Of a stretch of DNA of 64,000 bases, positions 36,346 through 46,467 are shown in pieces. This DNA is from Solilutibacter pythonis (GTDB lineage: Bacteria > Pseudomonadota > Gammaproteobacteria > Xanthomonadales > Xanthomonadaceae). Position 1 is the first letter of the stretch. Each line of letters opens with the position of its first letter. The stretch lies in NCBI RefSeq assembly GCF_003697345.1, contig NZ_RFLY01000002.1, positions 124,001 to 188,000 of the forward strand. Direction: 5' to 3'. The notes beneath the pieces were generated by a model. The model was not told the DNA's origin. It made no database searches and worked only from the letters and a program-made list of their open reading frames with translations. The translations under genes were made by a program, and so were the position numbers.

Positions 36346-36390
36346 TATAGAGTGCCGGGGAGTGCGCGCCATGTGAAGTTCCCATGGCGC
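36346..36390 (+). promoter_or_regulatory. Putative promoter and inverted repeat before the ankyrin/lipase operon
   Basis: TATAGA (36346-36351) is a possible -10 without a clear -35. Fifteen bases on lies a perfect 8-bp inverted repeat, GCGCCATG/CATGGCGC (36366-36373 and 36383-36390), in the predicted leader. It could be an operator or an mRNA hairpin controlling the effector-immunity pair. Confidence 0.35.
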
Positions 36391-36467
36391 CAGTTAACTT
36401 GTCTGAACACTTTACCCACGCTTGATGTGTTATGAATGCGGCACCCCTAATCGTCGAGGGTGCGGTC

Positions 36468-37226
36468 ATGCCGAGATCGATGTTGTTGCCGATGGTGATT
36501 GTCCTGGGGCTGTCGCCTTCGTGGTGCGACGCCGCCGGCCCTGTCAACGGAGAGCAGAAGATGTCCAGCGCGGATGCGGAACAGGTATTCCTCCAACCAG
36601 CGGTTGCCGAACTGGCGCGCGCGGTGGCGAAAGGCGACGAGGTGGCGATCCGGCGCCTTGCCCCGCAGGCCGATCTCAATGCACAGGGGCGCGATGGCGT
36701 CACTTTGCTGGAATGGGCGGTATTGAACAAGCGTCCCGGCTCGCTGAAAGCTTTGCTTGAGGTGGGTGCCAATCCGTCGCAGCAGGGGCTGGATGGTGAG
36801 ACGGTGATCCACTTGGCGGCGCAGGCGGACGATCTGGTCTATCTGCAAACCTTGTTGAAGGCGGGGGCCGATGCCAATGCGCTCTCACGTAGCCAGACCA
36901 ACGCCCTGGTCTCGGCGCTGGATGCGGCGAGGAAGGACCACCTGTCGATGCTGCTGGAGGCGGGCGCCAAGCCCGACCAAGCCAATCTGGTGGGTTACAC
37001 GCCGCTGCATGCCGCCGCCATGTTGCGTGATTACGATTCGGTTCTGGTGCTGCTCAAGCATGGGGCCGATCCACGGGCGCGCAGCAAGAACGGTGCGACT
37101 TTTCAGAGTTTCGTTTTCCCGGATGCCAAGCGCGTGCCGCTGAATGCCAAGGCCAAGGAGGGACAGCGCGAGATACGCGCCTGGCTGCTGGCGAACGGCG
37201 TTGAAGCCGAAGGCAGGCCGCAATGA
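36468..37226 (+). CDS. Secreted ankyrin-repeat protein, predicted immunity protein
   Basis: A 252-residue protein with a signal peptide (RSMLLPMVIVLGLSPSWCDA) and four to five ankyrin repeats (about 35-230; recognisable cores DGVTLLEWAVLNKRP, DGETVIHLAAQADDL, GYTPLHAAAMLRDYD). It is predicted to be periplasmic. Its stop overlaps the lipase gene start by 4 bases (ATGA), and ankyrin proteins are known partners of bacterial phospholipase toxins. I infer it protects the cell by binding the lipase in the periplasm. The Cys before the cleavage region is not in a good lipobox. ATG 36468 was chosen over 36432 because it starts the signal peptide. Confidence 0.75.
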   Translation: MPRSMLLPMVIVLGLSPSWCDAAGPVNGEQKMSSADAEQVFLQPAVAELARAVAKGDEVAIRRLAPQADLNAQGRDGVTLLEWAVLNKRPGSLKALLEVGANPSQQGLDGETVIHLAAQADDLVYLQTLLKAGADANALSRSQTNALVSALDAARKDHLSMLLEAGAKPDQANLVGYTPLHAAAMLRDYDSVLVLLKHGADPRARSKNGATFQSFVFPDAKRVPLNAKAKEGQREIRAWLLANGVEAEGRPQ

Positions 37227-38539
37227 ACGCCGTGGTTTCGCCTACCCATGGCGGCACGCTCGCCGAGCGGCTGCATGGCACCGAGCCGAAACCGCTCGAC
37301 GTGGTGATGCCGAAATTGATCTACGACATCTACGATTACGACGGCAACGGGCGTCTGGATGGCGCTTTGGACTGGCGTCCCTTGCGCGACGAGGAGCTGC
37401 GCGCATACGGTGTCGATCCGGCGTTGCAGGTCAACAAGAAGAATGGCCTGCTCTCGCAGGTCTATACCGACGACCAGGGCAATTTTGCCCTGGTCTATGC
37501 CGGCTCCAACGAATTCAAGGACTGGATTCCGACCAATTTCGGCCAAGGTCTGGGTTTCGAGACCGCGCAATACAGCCAGGCGATCCGTCTTGCCCAGGAG
37601 GCGCAGAGAGCCTTCGGCGACAATCTGGTCTTGAGTGGGCAGTCGTTGGGCGGCGGGCTTGCCGCTTCGGCTTCCATGGTGACTGGCGTTCCGGCGTTGA
37701 CCTACAACGCTGCCGGCGTTCACCGCCGGACAGTGGAAAGGTTCGGGGTATCGTTCGACGAAGCCAGGGAGATCGCCGCCGCGGGCAACATACGCAGCTA
37801 CCGCGTCGATGGCGACATCCTGACCCAGGTGCAGGAAAAAACCCCGATTCTGCGGTCGATGATGCCGGATGCCGTGGGCGTGCAGATCGATCTTCCCAAC
37901 CCTTATCCCGACGTGCCGGTGACAATCAAGCAAGGCGTGAAGCTGCACCTGATCCATGCGGTGATCGATTCGATGGATCAACGCTATCCGGAATGGCGTC
38001 CACAGCGGGAGGATGCGCTTCAGCGTGACGGTGACGGATTACTGTTCCGAGAGCCTGGAAAAGGCGGGGTGGAGGATCGTTCCGGTCTTGGACGACTCAC
38101 GCCCGGCGGTCATCCGGGCAAGCCTTTGGAGGAACCGCCGATTCGCCTGCTCGACGACCCTTCACACCGCGACCATGCGCTCTACCGGCAGTCCTACGAC
38201 GGGCTCCGGCAATGGGAGGAGGCGCGCGGTGTCGTATCCGGTGGCCATACGGTGAACTTGGCTGGCGCATTGGCGGCCGAGTCGCGCCATGCCGGTGTGC
38301 GCAATATCGACCAGGTGTTGGTGAGCGATGACGGCAGCCGTGCGTTCGCCATGGAATACGATGCGAGCAAACCGGATGGGCGGAATCTGGTGATGGTGGA
38401 AACCTCGCAGGGTGTCCATACCTCGCTGCTCCAGAGCAGCCAGCGTGCCGAGGCCGAATACCAGCAGGCGCTGTCCGCCTCCACGGCGCAGGCCGAACAA
38501 CAGGCGCATCAGCAGCAGACCATGCCGCGCGGTCTCTGA
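37223..38539 (+). CDS. Predicted X-T4SS lipase effector (lipase + XVIPCD)
   Basis: A 438-residue protein without signal peptide. The N-terminal half (about 25-260) is an alpha/beta hydrolase of the class 3 lipase type: LVYAGSNEFKDWIPTNFGQG and the nucleophile elbow LSGQSLGGG with Ser141; a His in KLHLIHAVID may complete the triad. The C-terminal part (about 305-425) has the hallmarks of XVIPCD, the VirD4-interacting export domain: DDPSHRDHALYRQ (311-323), AESRHAGVRNIDQVLVSDDG, RAFAMEY, ETSQGVHTSLLQSSQ, then a Gln-rich tail. Such proteins are injected into rival bacteria by Xanthomonas-type T4SS and degrade phospholipids. No T4SS genes are in the window. Confidence 0.82.
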   Translation: MNAVVSPTHGGTLAERLHGTEPKPLDVVMPKLIYDIYDYDGNGRLDGALDWRPLRDEELRAYGVDPALQVNKKNGLLSQVYTDDQGNFALVYAGSNEFKDWIPTNFGQGLGFETAQYSQAIRLAQEAQRAFGDNLVLSGQSLGGGLAASASMVTGVPALTYNAAGVHRRTVERFGVSFDEAREIAAAGNIRSYRVDGDILTQVQEKTPILRSMMPDAVGVQIDLPNPYPDVPVTIKQGVKLHLIHAVIDSMDQRYPEWRPQREDALQRDGDGLLFREPGKGGVEDRSGLGRLTPGGHPGKPLEEPPIRLLDDPSHRDHALYRQSYDGLRQWEEARGVVSGGHTVNLAGALAAESRHAGVRNIDQVLVSDDGSRAFAMEYDASKPDGRNLVMVETSQGVHTSLLQSSQRAEAEYQQALSASTAQAEQQAHQQQTMPRGL

Positions 38540-38787
38540 ACAATACGAAAGGCGTACAGGGGCGCCGGGCGGCTTCGGCGTCGTGATCGAAAGCTCGGCG
38601 AAGTGGGTGCGTCCCACTTCGGCGGGGCGGCCTTATGGGACATCGGGTGTGTTGCCGGTGGGCCACTCCGCGGGCAGCCGAATGATCGAATGAGTTGTGG
38701 GGCTGGCGCGCGCCTCGTGCCGATGACGACGTTGCATCGTCCGGCCGGGTGGCGCGCCGTTCCCTGTATGGCCGCGTGCTGAAAATT

Positions 38788-38801
38788 TGATTTGGATCAA
38801 A
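38788..38801 (+). promoter_or_regulatory. FNR/Anr-type binding site
   Basis: TTGATTTGGATCAA is a perfect match to the FNR consensus TTGAT-N4-ATCAA. Its centre is about 46 bases before the predicted transcription start (near 38841), a position compatible with activation. It precedes a regulator-cytochrome bd oxidase operon, so oxygen-limited induction is likely. Confidence 0.7.
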
Positions 38802-38822
38802 TTCATGGCATCATGCCAGCAA

Positions 38823-38840
38823 TTTCAGTAAATTCTGAAA
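38823..38840 (+). promoter_or_regulatory. Palindromic operator overlapping a -10 box
   Basis: TTTCAG-TAAATT-CTGAAA is a perfect 6-bp inverted repeat. The central TAAATT could serve as the -10 element, so a protein bound here would block transcription. The obvious candidate is the GbsR/MarR-like product of the next gene, acting on its own operon. Confidence 0.55.
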
Positions 38841-38854
38841 ATTCGGAAATAGAC

Positions 38855-39409
38855 ATGCTGAGTCCCTTGGTTCAGGGTTTTGTGCTGCATTTCGGCGAGA
38901 TGGGCAGTCGCTGGGGCATCAACCGCACGGTCGGGCAGATCTATGCCTTGCTCTTTCTGTCGCCGCGCCCGCTCAATGCCGACCAGATCGGCGAGGCGCT
39001 GGGTTTCTCACGTTCCAACGTCAGCATGGGGCTGAAGGAATTGCAGAGCTGGCGGCTGGTGCGACTGCAACACTTGCAAGGGGACCGTCGCGAGTATTTT
39101 TCCGCGCCCGAGGATGTCTGGGCCATCTTCCAGACCCTGGCCGCGGAGCGCCGCAAACGCGAGATCGAGCCGACGCTCAGCGTGCTGCGCGCCGCCTTGC
39201 TGGAATCCCCCGAGGCAGCCGACGACCGTCACGCCCAGACGCGCATGCGCGAGATGCACGAATTGATCGAACTCGCCACTGGCTGGTTCGACGAATTGCA
39301 GCGCATGGATCGCGAGCGCCTGGTCGAGCTGATGCAGCTTGGGCGCAAGGTAGGCAAGTTGCTGGACGTGCGCGACCGTTTCATTGGAGGAGGAAAGTCA
39401 GATGACTGA
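38855..39409 (+). CDS. GbsR/MarR-family transcriptional regulator
   Basis: A 184-residue protein with a winged-helix domain (about 20-90; NADQIGEALGFSRSNVSMGLKE is the recognition region) and a C-terminal helical dimerisation part. GbsR-type regulators sense small ligands such as choline; the ligand here is unknown. Its gene overlaps cioA by 8 bases, so it probably controls the cytochrome bd oxidase. Start: ATG 38855 lies just downstream of the predicted promoter; ATG 38813 and other upstream starts would include the operator sequence. Confidence 0.82.
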   Translation: MLSPLVQGFVLHFGEMGSRWGINRTVGQIYALLFLSPRPLNADQIGEALGFSRSNVSMGLKELQSWRLVRLQHLQGDRREYFSAPEDVWAIFQTLAAERRKREIEPTLSVLRAALLESPEAADDRHAQTRMREMHELIELATGWFDELQRMDRERLVELMQLGRKVGKLLDVRDRFIGGGKSDD

Positions 39410-40823
39410 AGGACTCGATCCACTATTGCTGGCACGCATTCAGTTCGCCGCCAACATCAGTTTCCACATCCTGTTTCCGACCATCACCATTGCGCTGAGC
39501 TGGGTGCTGCTTTACTTCAAATGGCGTTGGAATCGCAGTGGCGACGCGCGTTGGATGGATGCCTATGGCTTCTGGGTCAAGGTGTTCGCGTTGTCGTTCG
39601 CGATGGGTGTCGTCAGCGGCGTCACCATGAGTTTCCAGTTCGGCACCAACTGGCCGGGCTTCATGAACACCGTCGGTAACATTGCCGGACCGCTGCTGGC
39701 CTACGAGGTGTTGACCGCGTTTTTTCTTGAAGCGGCCTTCCTCGGCATCATGCTGTTCGGATTCCGCCGGGTCGGCAACCGCATGCACACGCTGGCGACG
39801 CTGCTGGTGGCCGGTGGCACCCTGTTGTCGGCATTCTGGATTCTGGTGCTGAACTCGTGGATGCATACTCCCACGGGTTTCGAGTTGCGCGAAGGCGTGG
39901 CGCACGTCACCGACTGGTGGGCGGTGGTGTTCAACCCATCCATGCCTTACCGCTTGGGGCATACGGTGCTGGCTTCGTTCCTGACCGTGGCCTTCCTGAT
40001 TGCCGGCCTCTCGGCTTGGCGTTGGCTGCGCGGCGATCGTGGCGCCGACGTGACGGCGGCGATGCGTACCGGCGTATTCCTCGCGATGGCGCTGATCCCT
40101 TTGCAGATTTTCATCGGCGACTTGCATGGCCTTAATACGCTGGAGCACCAGCCAGCCAAGATCGCCGCCATCGAATCGGTCTGGGAAACCGAACGCGGGG
40201 CGCCGCTCGTTGCCTTCGGTTTGCCCGATGAAGCCGCGCGCCAGACCCGTTATGCGGTGGAAATCCCCAGGCTCGCTTCACTCATTCTCACCCACGATTC
40301 CGATGGCCAATTGCGCGGGCTCTCCGAGTTTGCCGGCGAACATCCGCCGGTCGCGCCGGTGTTCTTCGCCTTCCGGCTGATGGTCGGGATCGGCGTGCTG
40401 ATGCTGCTGGTGGGGATATGGGGCGCATGGCGGCTGTGGCGGCGCGGCGAGCCCACCTCCTGGCTGGCGCGCGTTCTGGTGGCGATGACCTTTTCCGGTT
40501 GGGTCGCGGTGCTGGCCGGCTGGTATACCACTGAGGTCGGCCGTCAACCGTGGCTGGTGCAGGGGGTGTTGCGTACCGCCGATGCGGCTTCGACCGTGCC
40601 GGGCACGCAGATTGGCCTGACTCTGGCGGGCTACCTGGCCGTCTATGCGGTGTTGCTGGCCGCCTATCTCGGAGCGCTGCGCCATCTCGCCGCCAAGGCG
40701 GTGGCCGAGCGCGGAAAGCCGGAGGCCGAAGGGCCGCCAGTGATGGCTTTCGTCGCCGATGAGACGACGACGGTCGAAGACGCCGGGACGATGACCCTGG
40801 GCAAGGAGAAACACGATGATTGA
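39402..40823 (+). CDS. cioA: Cytochrome bd-type ubiquinol oxidase subunit I (CioA/CydA)
   Basis: A 473-residue membrane subunit binding hemes b558, b595 and d. The N-terminal LARIQFAANISFHILFP holds the conserved His22; GDLHGLNTLEHQPAKIAAIE marks the quinol-binding Q-loop region, and GWYTTEVGRQPW is the late signature near the Met ligand. The Q-loop is short, as in the cyanide-insensitive CioA group rather than E. coli CydA. A strong GGAGGAGG Shine-Dalgarno precedes ATG 39402, inside the end of the regulator gene. The oxidase supports respiration at low oxygen or in the presence of inhibitors. Confidence 0.93.
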   Translation: MTEGLDPLLLARIQFAANISFHILFPTITIALSWVLLYFKWRWNRSGDARWMDAYGFWVKVFALSFAMGVVSGVTMSFQFGTNWPGFMNTVGNIAGPLLAYEVLTAFFLEAAFLGIMLFGFRRVGNRMHTLATLLVAGGTLLSAFWILVLNSWMHTPTGFELREGVAHVTDWWAVVFNPSMPYRLGHTVLASFLTVAFLIAGLSAWRWLRGDRGADVTAAMRTGVFLAMALIPLQIFIGDLHGLNTLEHQPAKIAAIESVWETERGAPLVAFGLPDEAARQTRYAVEIPRLASLILTHDSDGQLRGLSEFAGEHPPVAPVFFAFRLMVGIGVLMLLVGIWGAWRLWRRGEPTSWLARVLVAMTFSGWVAVLAGWYTTEVGRQPWLVQGVLRTADAASTVPGTQIGLTLAGYLAVYAVLLAAYLGALRHLAAKAVAERGKPEAEGPPVMAFVADETTTVEDAGTMTLGKEKHDD

Positions 40824-41898
40824 TCTGACCACCCCCGCCGGCTGGCTGCCGCTGGCCTTCCTGGCGGTGATGGGACTGGCGATGCTGCTTTATGTGCTGC
40901 TCGATGGCTTCGATCTCGGCGTCGGTATTCTGATGCGCGGCGCGGGCGATGCCGAGAAGGACCTGATGCTCGCCTCGATCGGCCCGTTCTGGGATGCCAA
41001 CGAAACCTGGCTGGTGTTGGGCGTGGGGGTGCTGCTGGTGGCGTTTCCCGCCGCGCATGGGGAAATCCTCGGCGCCCTCTATCTGCCGGTGGCGCTGATG
41101 CTGTTCGGCCTGATTCTGCGCGGAGTCGCTTTCGATCTGCGGGTCAAGGCCGATCTGCGCCACAAACCGTGGTGGAATCGCGCCTTCTTCATCGGCTCGT
41201 TGAGCGCCGCGCTTTCTCAAGGCTACATGCTGGGCCTGCTGGTGATGGGGTTCGATAGCGGTTTCTGGGCGCATGCGTTCGCCGCCTTGATCGGCTTGTG
41301 CGTTGCCGCCGGCTACGTCCTGCTGGGAGCCGGCTGGTTGATCGTCAAGGCCGAAGGCGCGCTGCAAGCGAAGGCGGTGAACTGGGCACGCTGGGCGTGG
41401 TGGGGGACCGCGCTGGGTGTCCTGGCGGTTTCGGTGGCCACGCCGATGTTGTCGCCCTACGTCTTCGACAAATGGTTCACGCTCGAGCGCCTGCCGCTGC
41501 TGGCGCTGGTGCCCATTGCCACCGCGATATTGTTTTTCGTGCTTTGGCGCAGTCTGAGTCGGTTGCCGCTGCGGCTGGCGGCTGGCAATGAATACGGTAT
41601 CTGGGTGCCGTTCGCGGCCGCGGTCGGCATCTTCGTTCTGGCGTTTTATGGCTTGGCCTACAGCCTGTTCCCGTGGCTGGTGGTGGACCGGCTGAACATC
41701 TGGGATGCGGCGGCGGCGCCGGAATCGCTGATGGTGGTTTTCATCGGCACCTGCGTGGTGCTTCCGGTGATTCTGGCCTACACGGTGTTCGCCTACCGGG
41801 TTTTCGGCGGCAAAGCCGAGGCGTTGGATTACGGCTGGATAGAGCCCGAGGCCGCGCCGGATCGCCCGGCTTGCGGGCGCGATGGAAAGTCCGCATAA
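40816..41898 (+). CDS. cioB: Cytochrome bd-type ubiquinol oxidase subunit II (CioB/CydB)
   Basis: A 360-residue partner of CioA with eight or nine helices. Conserved segments: [13 protein letters not shown] near the N-terminus, [16 protein letters not shown], and [13 protein letters not shown]. It overlaps cioA by 8 bases. A GGAG Shine-Dalgarno sits at the cioA end. I found no CydX-like small subunit downstream. The very end of the gene holds the promoter for rpmI. Confidence 0.93.
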   Translation: MIDLTTPAGWLPLAFLAVMGLAMLLYVLLDGFDLGVGILMRGAGDAEKDLMLASIGPFWDANETWLVLGVGVLLVAFPAAHGEILGALYLPVALMLFGLILRGVAFDLRVKADLRHKPWWNRAFFIGSLSAALSQGYMLGLLVMGFDSGFWAHAFAALIGLCVAAGYVLLGAGWLIVKAEGALQAKAVNWARWAWWGTALGVLAVSVATPMLSPYVFDKWFTLERLPLLALVPIATAILFFVLWRSLSRLPLRLAAGNEYGIWVPFAAAVGIFVLAFYGLAYSLFPWLVVDRLNIWDAAAAPESLMVVFIGTCVVLPVILAYTVFAYRVFGGKAEALDYGWIEPEAAPDRPACGRDGKSA

Positions 41899-41899
41899 T
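41871..41899 (+). promoter_or_regulatory. Promoter of rpmI-rplT inside the end of cioB
   Basis: TTGCGG (41871-41876) and CATAAT (41894-41899), spacer 17. It would give the ribosomal protein genes their own transcription, needed because infC is 5.7 kb away and appears terminated. Confidence 0.65.
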
Positions 41900-41935
41900 G
41901 CCTGGCTCTCCGCCTCCGGGCGGGGAGCAGGACCC

Positions 41936-41957
41936 GCCTGTCGCCCTGGCGACAGGC
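41936..41957 (+). promoter_or_regulatory. Stable hairpin in the rpmI leader
   Basis: GCCTGTCGCC and GGCGACAGGC form a perfect 10-bp stem in the roughly 130-nt leader, with no T-run. In other bacteria the rpmI-rplT mRNA is repressed by L20 binding to leader RNA; this hairpin could be part of such a site, but I could not match a known L20 consensus. Confidence 0.35.
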
Positions 41958-42037
41958 CCATCACCGATCAGGGCAGGGAAGGAAAGCGCGGTTGCCACCG
42001 CCGCCTCGGTCAGTCGACACATTCAAAGGGAATCACC

Positions 42038-42235
42038 ATGCCGAAGATCAAATCGCATCGTGCTGCCGGTAAGCGGTTCAAGAAAACCGCCAGCGGCAAG
42101 TTCAAGCGTGGCAGCGCCAACCGCAGCCACATCCTGACCAAGATGGCCACCAAGCGGAAGCGCAACCTGCGCCAGCCGGCTTATGTGCGCTCCGAAGACG
42201 CCGGCCGCATCGCGCGCCAGCTGCCCTACGCCTGA
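42038..42235 (+). CDS. rpmI: 50S ribosomal protein L35
   Basis: A 65-residue basic protein beginning [20 protein letters not shown], the family signature. It binds 23S rRNA in the large subunit. A good AAAGGGA Shine-Dalgarno precedes the ATG. Usually adjacent to infC; here separated by the effector and oxidase genes. rplT follows after 13 bases. Confidence 0.98.
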   Translation: MPKIKSHRAAGKRFKKTASGKFKRGSANRSHILTKMATKRKRNLRQPAYVRSEDAGRIARQLPYA

Positions 42236-42248
42236 GGAGGACTGAACC

Positions 42249-43731
<1,483 letters not shown>

Positions 43732-43788
43732 TTTGCGTTCCGCCCGCCCGCGGCGGCATCCATCTTCCATCACGATGATATCTGTGCC

Positions 43789-46164
43789 ATGAAATTCTCC
43801 GAAAATTGGCTGCGTGAGCATGTCGCCACCGACATCGACACCGCCGCGCTGGAACGCCGCCTGACTATGATCGGGCTGGAAGTGGAAAGCATCGAGGCGC
43901 TCGGCGTCGCGCTGGACAAAGTGCTCGTGGCCGAGATCGTTTCCGCCGCCAAGCACCCGGAAGCCGATCGCCTCCAGGTCTGCGAGGTGGAGGCCGGCGC
44001 GCACGGCCGGTTGCAAATCGTCTGCGGCGCGCCCAATGCGCGGGCGGGCTTGAAGGTGCCGCTGGCAATGGTGGGCGCGAAGCTGGGCGAGATGGTCATC
44101 AAGACGGCCAAACTGCGTGGCGTGGAATCCAGCGGCATGCTGTGTTCGGCCAAGGAACTGGGCCTGGACAATGATGCCTCCGGGCTTCTGGAGCTGCCTG
44201 GCGATGCCCCGGCCGGCACGCCGCTGGCCGATTATCTCGGCCTGCCGGACAACGTGATCGAGCTGGGCCTGACGCCCAACCGCGCCGATTGTTTCTGTAT
44301 CCGCGGCATTGCCCGCGACCTGGTCGCGGCGACCGGCGGCGAACTTTCCGCGTTGGAGATCGAGACCGTCGCGCCGGTCATCGATAGTGCGATGGTGGTG
44401 GAGTTGAATGCCGGCACCGATGCGTCGCGTTACGTCGGCCGCGTCATCGAAGGGGTGGATGCCGGCGCGCGTACGCCATTGTGGATGGCCGAGCGCCTGC
44501 GTCGCAGCGGCATTCGTCCGGTCAGTTTCCTGGTCGATGTCACTCAGTACGTGATGCTGGAACTGGGCCAGCCGATGCACGCCTTCGACCGCGACCTGCT
44601 GCGCGGGCCGGTTGGTGTGCGCCGTGCGCGCAAGGGCGAAACGCTGAAGCTGCTGGATGGTCGCGACGTGGCGGTGGATGACGAATTCCTGCTGATCACC
44701 GATGCCGACAAGCCGGTGGCGTTGGCCGGGGTGATGGGCGGCTTCGACAGCCGGGTGAGCGACGCCACCCGGAACGTCTTCCTGGAAGCCGCGCATTTCG
44801 CGCCCGAGGCGATCATCGGACGTTCGCGCAAGCTCGGCCTGCATACCGATGCCGCGCACCGCTTCGAGCGTGGCGTCGATCCCGAACTGCCGCGCATCGC
44901 CATCGAACGCGCGACGAAGCTGATCCTCGACATCGCCGGTGGCCAGCCCGGTCCGGTCGTCGAGGCGGTCGACGCCGCCGGCCTGCCGAAGCCCGCCTCG
45001 ATCGGGCTGCGCCGTGGCCGCATCGCCCGGGTGCTGGGCATCGACATCGCCGATGCCGACATCGAACGCATCCTGGGCGCGCTTGGCTTTGTTTTCGCTG
45101 GCGATGCCGAGGGTTGGCGGGTGACGCCGCCGACCCGCCGTTTCGACATCGCCATCGAAGAGGACTTGATCGAAGAGGTCGCTCGTATCCATGGCTACGA
45201 CCGCATCCCGGTCAGGTTGCCGGGCGGCGCGGCGCGCGTGGTCGCGCCGGATGCCGGGCGGGTGCCGGAATGCGATCAGCGCCGTCAGTTGGCCGCGCGC
45301 GATTGGCAGGAGGCGATCAATTACGCCTTCGTCGATGCCGGTCTGCTCGCCAAATGGCAGGTCGAGGGCGGCGTGGCGCTGGCTAATCCCTTGAGCGCCG
45401 AATTGGGCGTGATGCGGCCGATGCTGCTGCCGGGCCTGACGGCCGCGCTGGGGCGCAATGTGGCGCGCCAGCAATCGCGGGTTCGCCTGTTCGAAATCGG
45501 TCGCGTCTTTGCCGCGCCCGCCGCGGCTGGTGAGGCGCCGGTGGAAATCGAACGCATCGCGGCCGTTGCCTGTGGTCATGCGGTAGCCGAGCAGTGGGGC
45601 TTGGCCTCGCGTCCGGTCGATTTCCACGATCTCAAGGGCGATCTGCAATCGCTGGCGGCCCTGTCCGGTGCCCGGCTGGCGTTCAGTCGTGGGACCGAAG
45701 CCTTCGGGCACCCGGGCCGCTCCGCCGACGTGTATCGCGACGGCCGGCGCATCGGCTGGATCGGCGAACTGCATCCCGGCCTCTGGGATGAGCTTGGCAT
45801 CGGCCTGCCGGTGGTCGGTTTCGAACTGGATCTGGCCATGCTGGCGCGTCGCGGCGCACGTCGGGCCGAGGCTTCCTCGAAATTTCCCTCGGTTCGCCGG
45901 GACCTGTCCCTCCTGGTACCCGAGGCGGTCGAATGGCAGGCGCTGGCCGATACCGTCCGGCAGGCGGCGGGGGGGCTGCTGCGCGACTTGCGCCTGTTCG
46001 ACCGCTATGTCGGCAAAGGGGTCGATTCAGGTTTCAAGAGTCTCACTATGGGCTTGATTTTGCAGGAGGAATCACGCACGCTGACCGAGCTTGAAGTGGA
46101 CGAAGTGGTGGCCAGCGTGATCGAAGCGCTGGCGCGCGAACATGGTGCCAATATCAGGGGATGA
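43789..46164 (+). CDS. pheT: Phenylalanyl-tRNA synthetase beta subunit
   Basis: A 791-residue subunit that binds tRNA-Phe and edits Tyr-tRNA-Phe. Domains: tRNA-binding OB fold (about 40-150; AAKHPEADRLQVCEV), B3/B4 editing region (about 210-380), B5 (about 400-475), core-like region and the C-terminal FDX anticodon-binding domain (about 700-790; SSKFPSVRRDLSLLV). Length is normal. The ihfA start lies 6 bases beyond the stop. Confidence 0.97.
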   Translation: MKFSENWLREHVATDIDTAALERRLTMIGLEVESIEALGVALDKVLVAEIVSAAKHPEADRLQVCEVEAGAHGRLQIVCGAPNARAGLKVPLAMVGAKLGEMVIKTAKLRGVESSGMLCSAKELGLDNDASGLLELPGDAPAGTPLADYLGLPDNVIELGLTPNRADCFCIRGIARDLVAATGGELSALEIETVAPVIDSAMVVELNAGTDASRYVGRVIEGVDAGARTPLWMAERLRRSGIRPVSFLVDVTQYVMLELGQPMHAFDRDLLRGPVGVRRARKGETLKLLDGRDVAVDDEFLLITDADKPVALAGVMGGFDSRVSDATRNVFLEAAHFAPEAIIGRSRKLGLHTDAAHRFERGVDPELPRIAIERATKLILDIAGGQPGPVVEAVDAAGLPKPASIGLRRGRIARVLGIDIADADIERILGALGFVFAGDAEGWRVTPPTRRFDIAIEEDLIEEVARIHGYDRIPVRLPGGAARVVAPDAGRVPECDQRRQLAARDWQEAINYAFVDAGLLAKWQVEGGVALANPLSAELGVMRPMLLPGLTAALGRNVARQQSRVRLFEIGRVFAAPAAAGEAPVEIERIAAVACGHAVAEQWGLASRPVDFHDLKGDLQSLAALSGARLAFSRGTEAFGHPGRSADVYRDGRRIGWIGELHPGLWDELGIGLPVVGFELDLAMLARRGARRAEASSKFPSVRRDLSLLVPEAVEWQALADTVRQAAGGLLRDLRLFDRYVGKGVDSGFKSLTMGLILQEESRTLTELEVDEVVASVIEALAREHGANIRG

Positions 46165-46170
46165 GTGGCG

Positions 46171-46467
46171 ATGGCGTTGACCAAGGCGGAAATGGCCGAG
46201 CGTCTTTTCGATGAAGTCGGCCTCAACAAGCGCGAGGCGAAAGAGTTCGTGGATGCGTTTTTCGACACCTTGAGGCAAGGGCTGGAAGGCGGACGGCAGG
46301 TGAAGCTGTCCGGCTTCGGCAACTTCGACCTGCGCCGGAAGAACCCGCGTCCCGGCCGCAATCCCAAGACTGGCGAGGAAATCCCGATCACCGCGCGCAC
46401 GGTGGTGACTTTCCGCCCCGGGCAGAAGCTCAAGGAGCGAGTGGAGGCTTATGCTGGACCCAGGTAG
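46171..46467 (+). CDS. ihfA: Integration host factor subunit alpha
   Basis: A 98-residue DNA-bending HU-family protein. [25 protein letters not shown] and the DNA-intercalating arm with Pro in [16 protein letters not shown] are conserved. It co-assembles with IhfB and bends DNA sharply at specific sites. ATG 46171 was preferred to the GTG at 46165, which adds only two residues. It overlaps the MerR gene by 17 bases. Confidence 0.95.
   Translation: MALTKAEMAERLFDEVGLNKREAKEFVDAFFDTLRQGLEGGRQVKLSGFGNFDLRRKNPRPGRNPKTGEEIPITARTVVTFRPGQKLKERVEAYAGPR

Noticed and set aside
36432-36467. Upstream ATG for the ankyrin gene
   Set aside because: It would put twelve residues in front of the signal peptide; ATG 36468 starts it directly.
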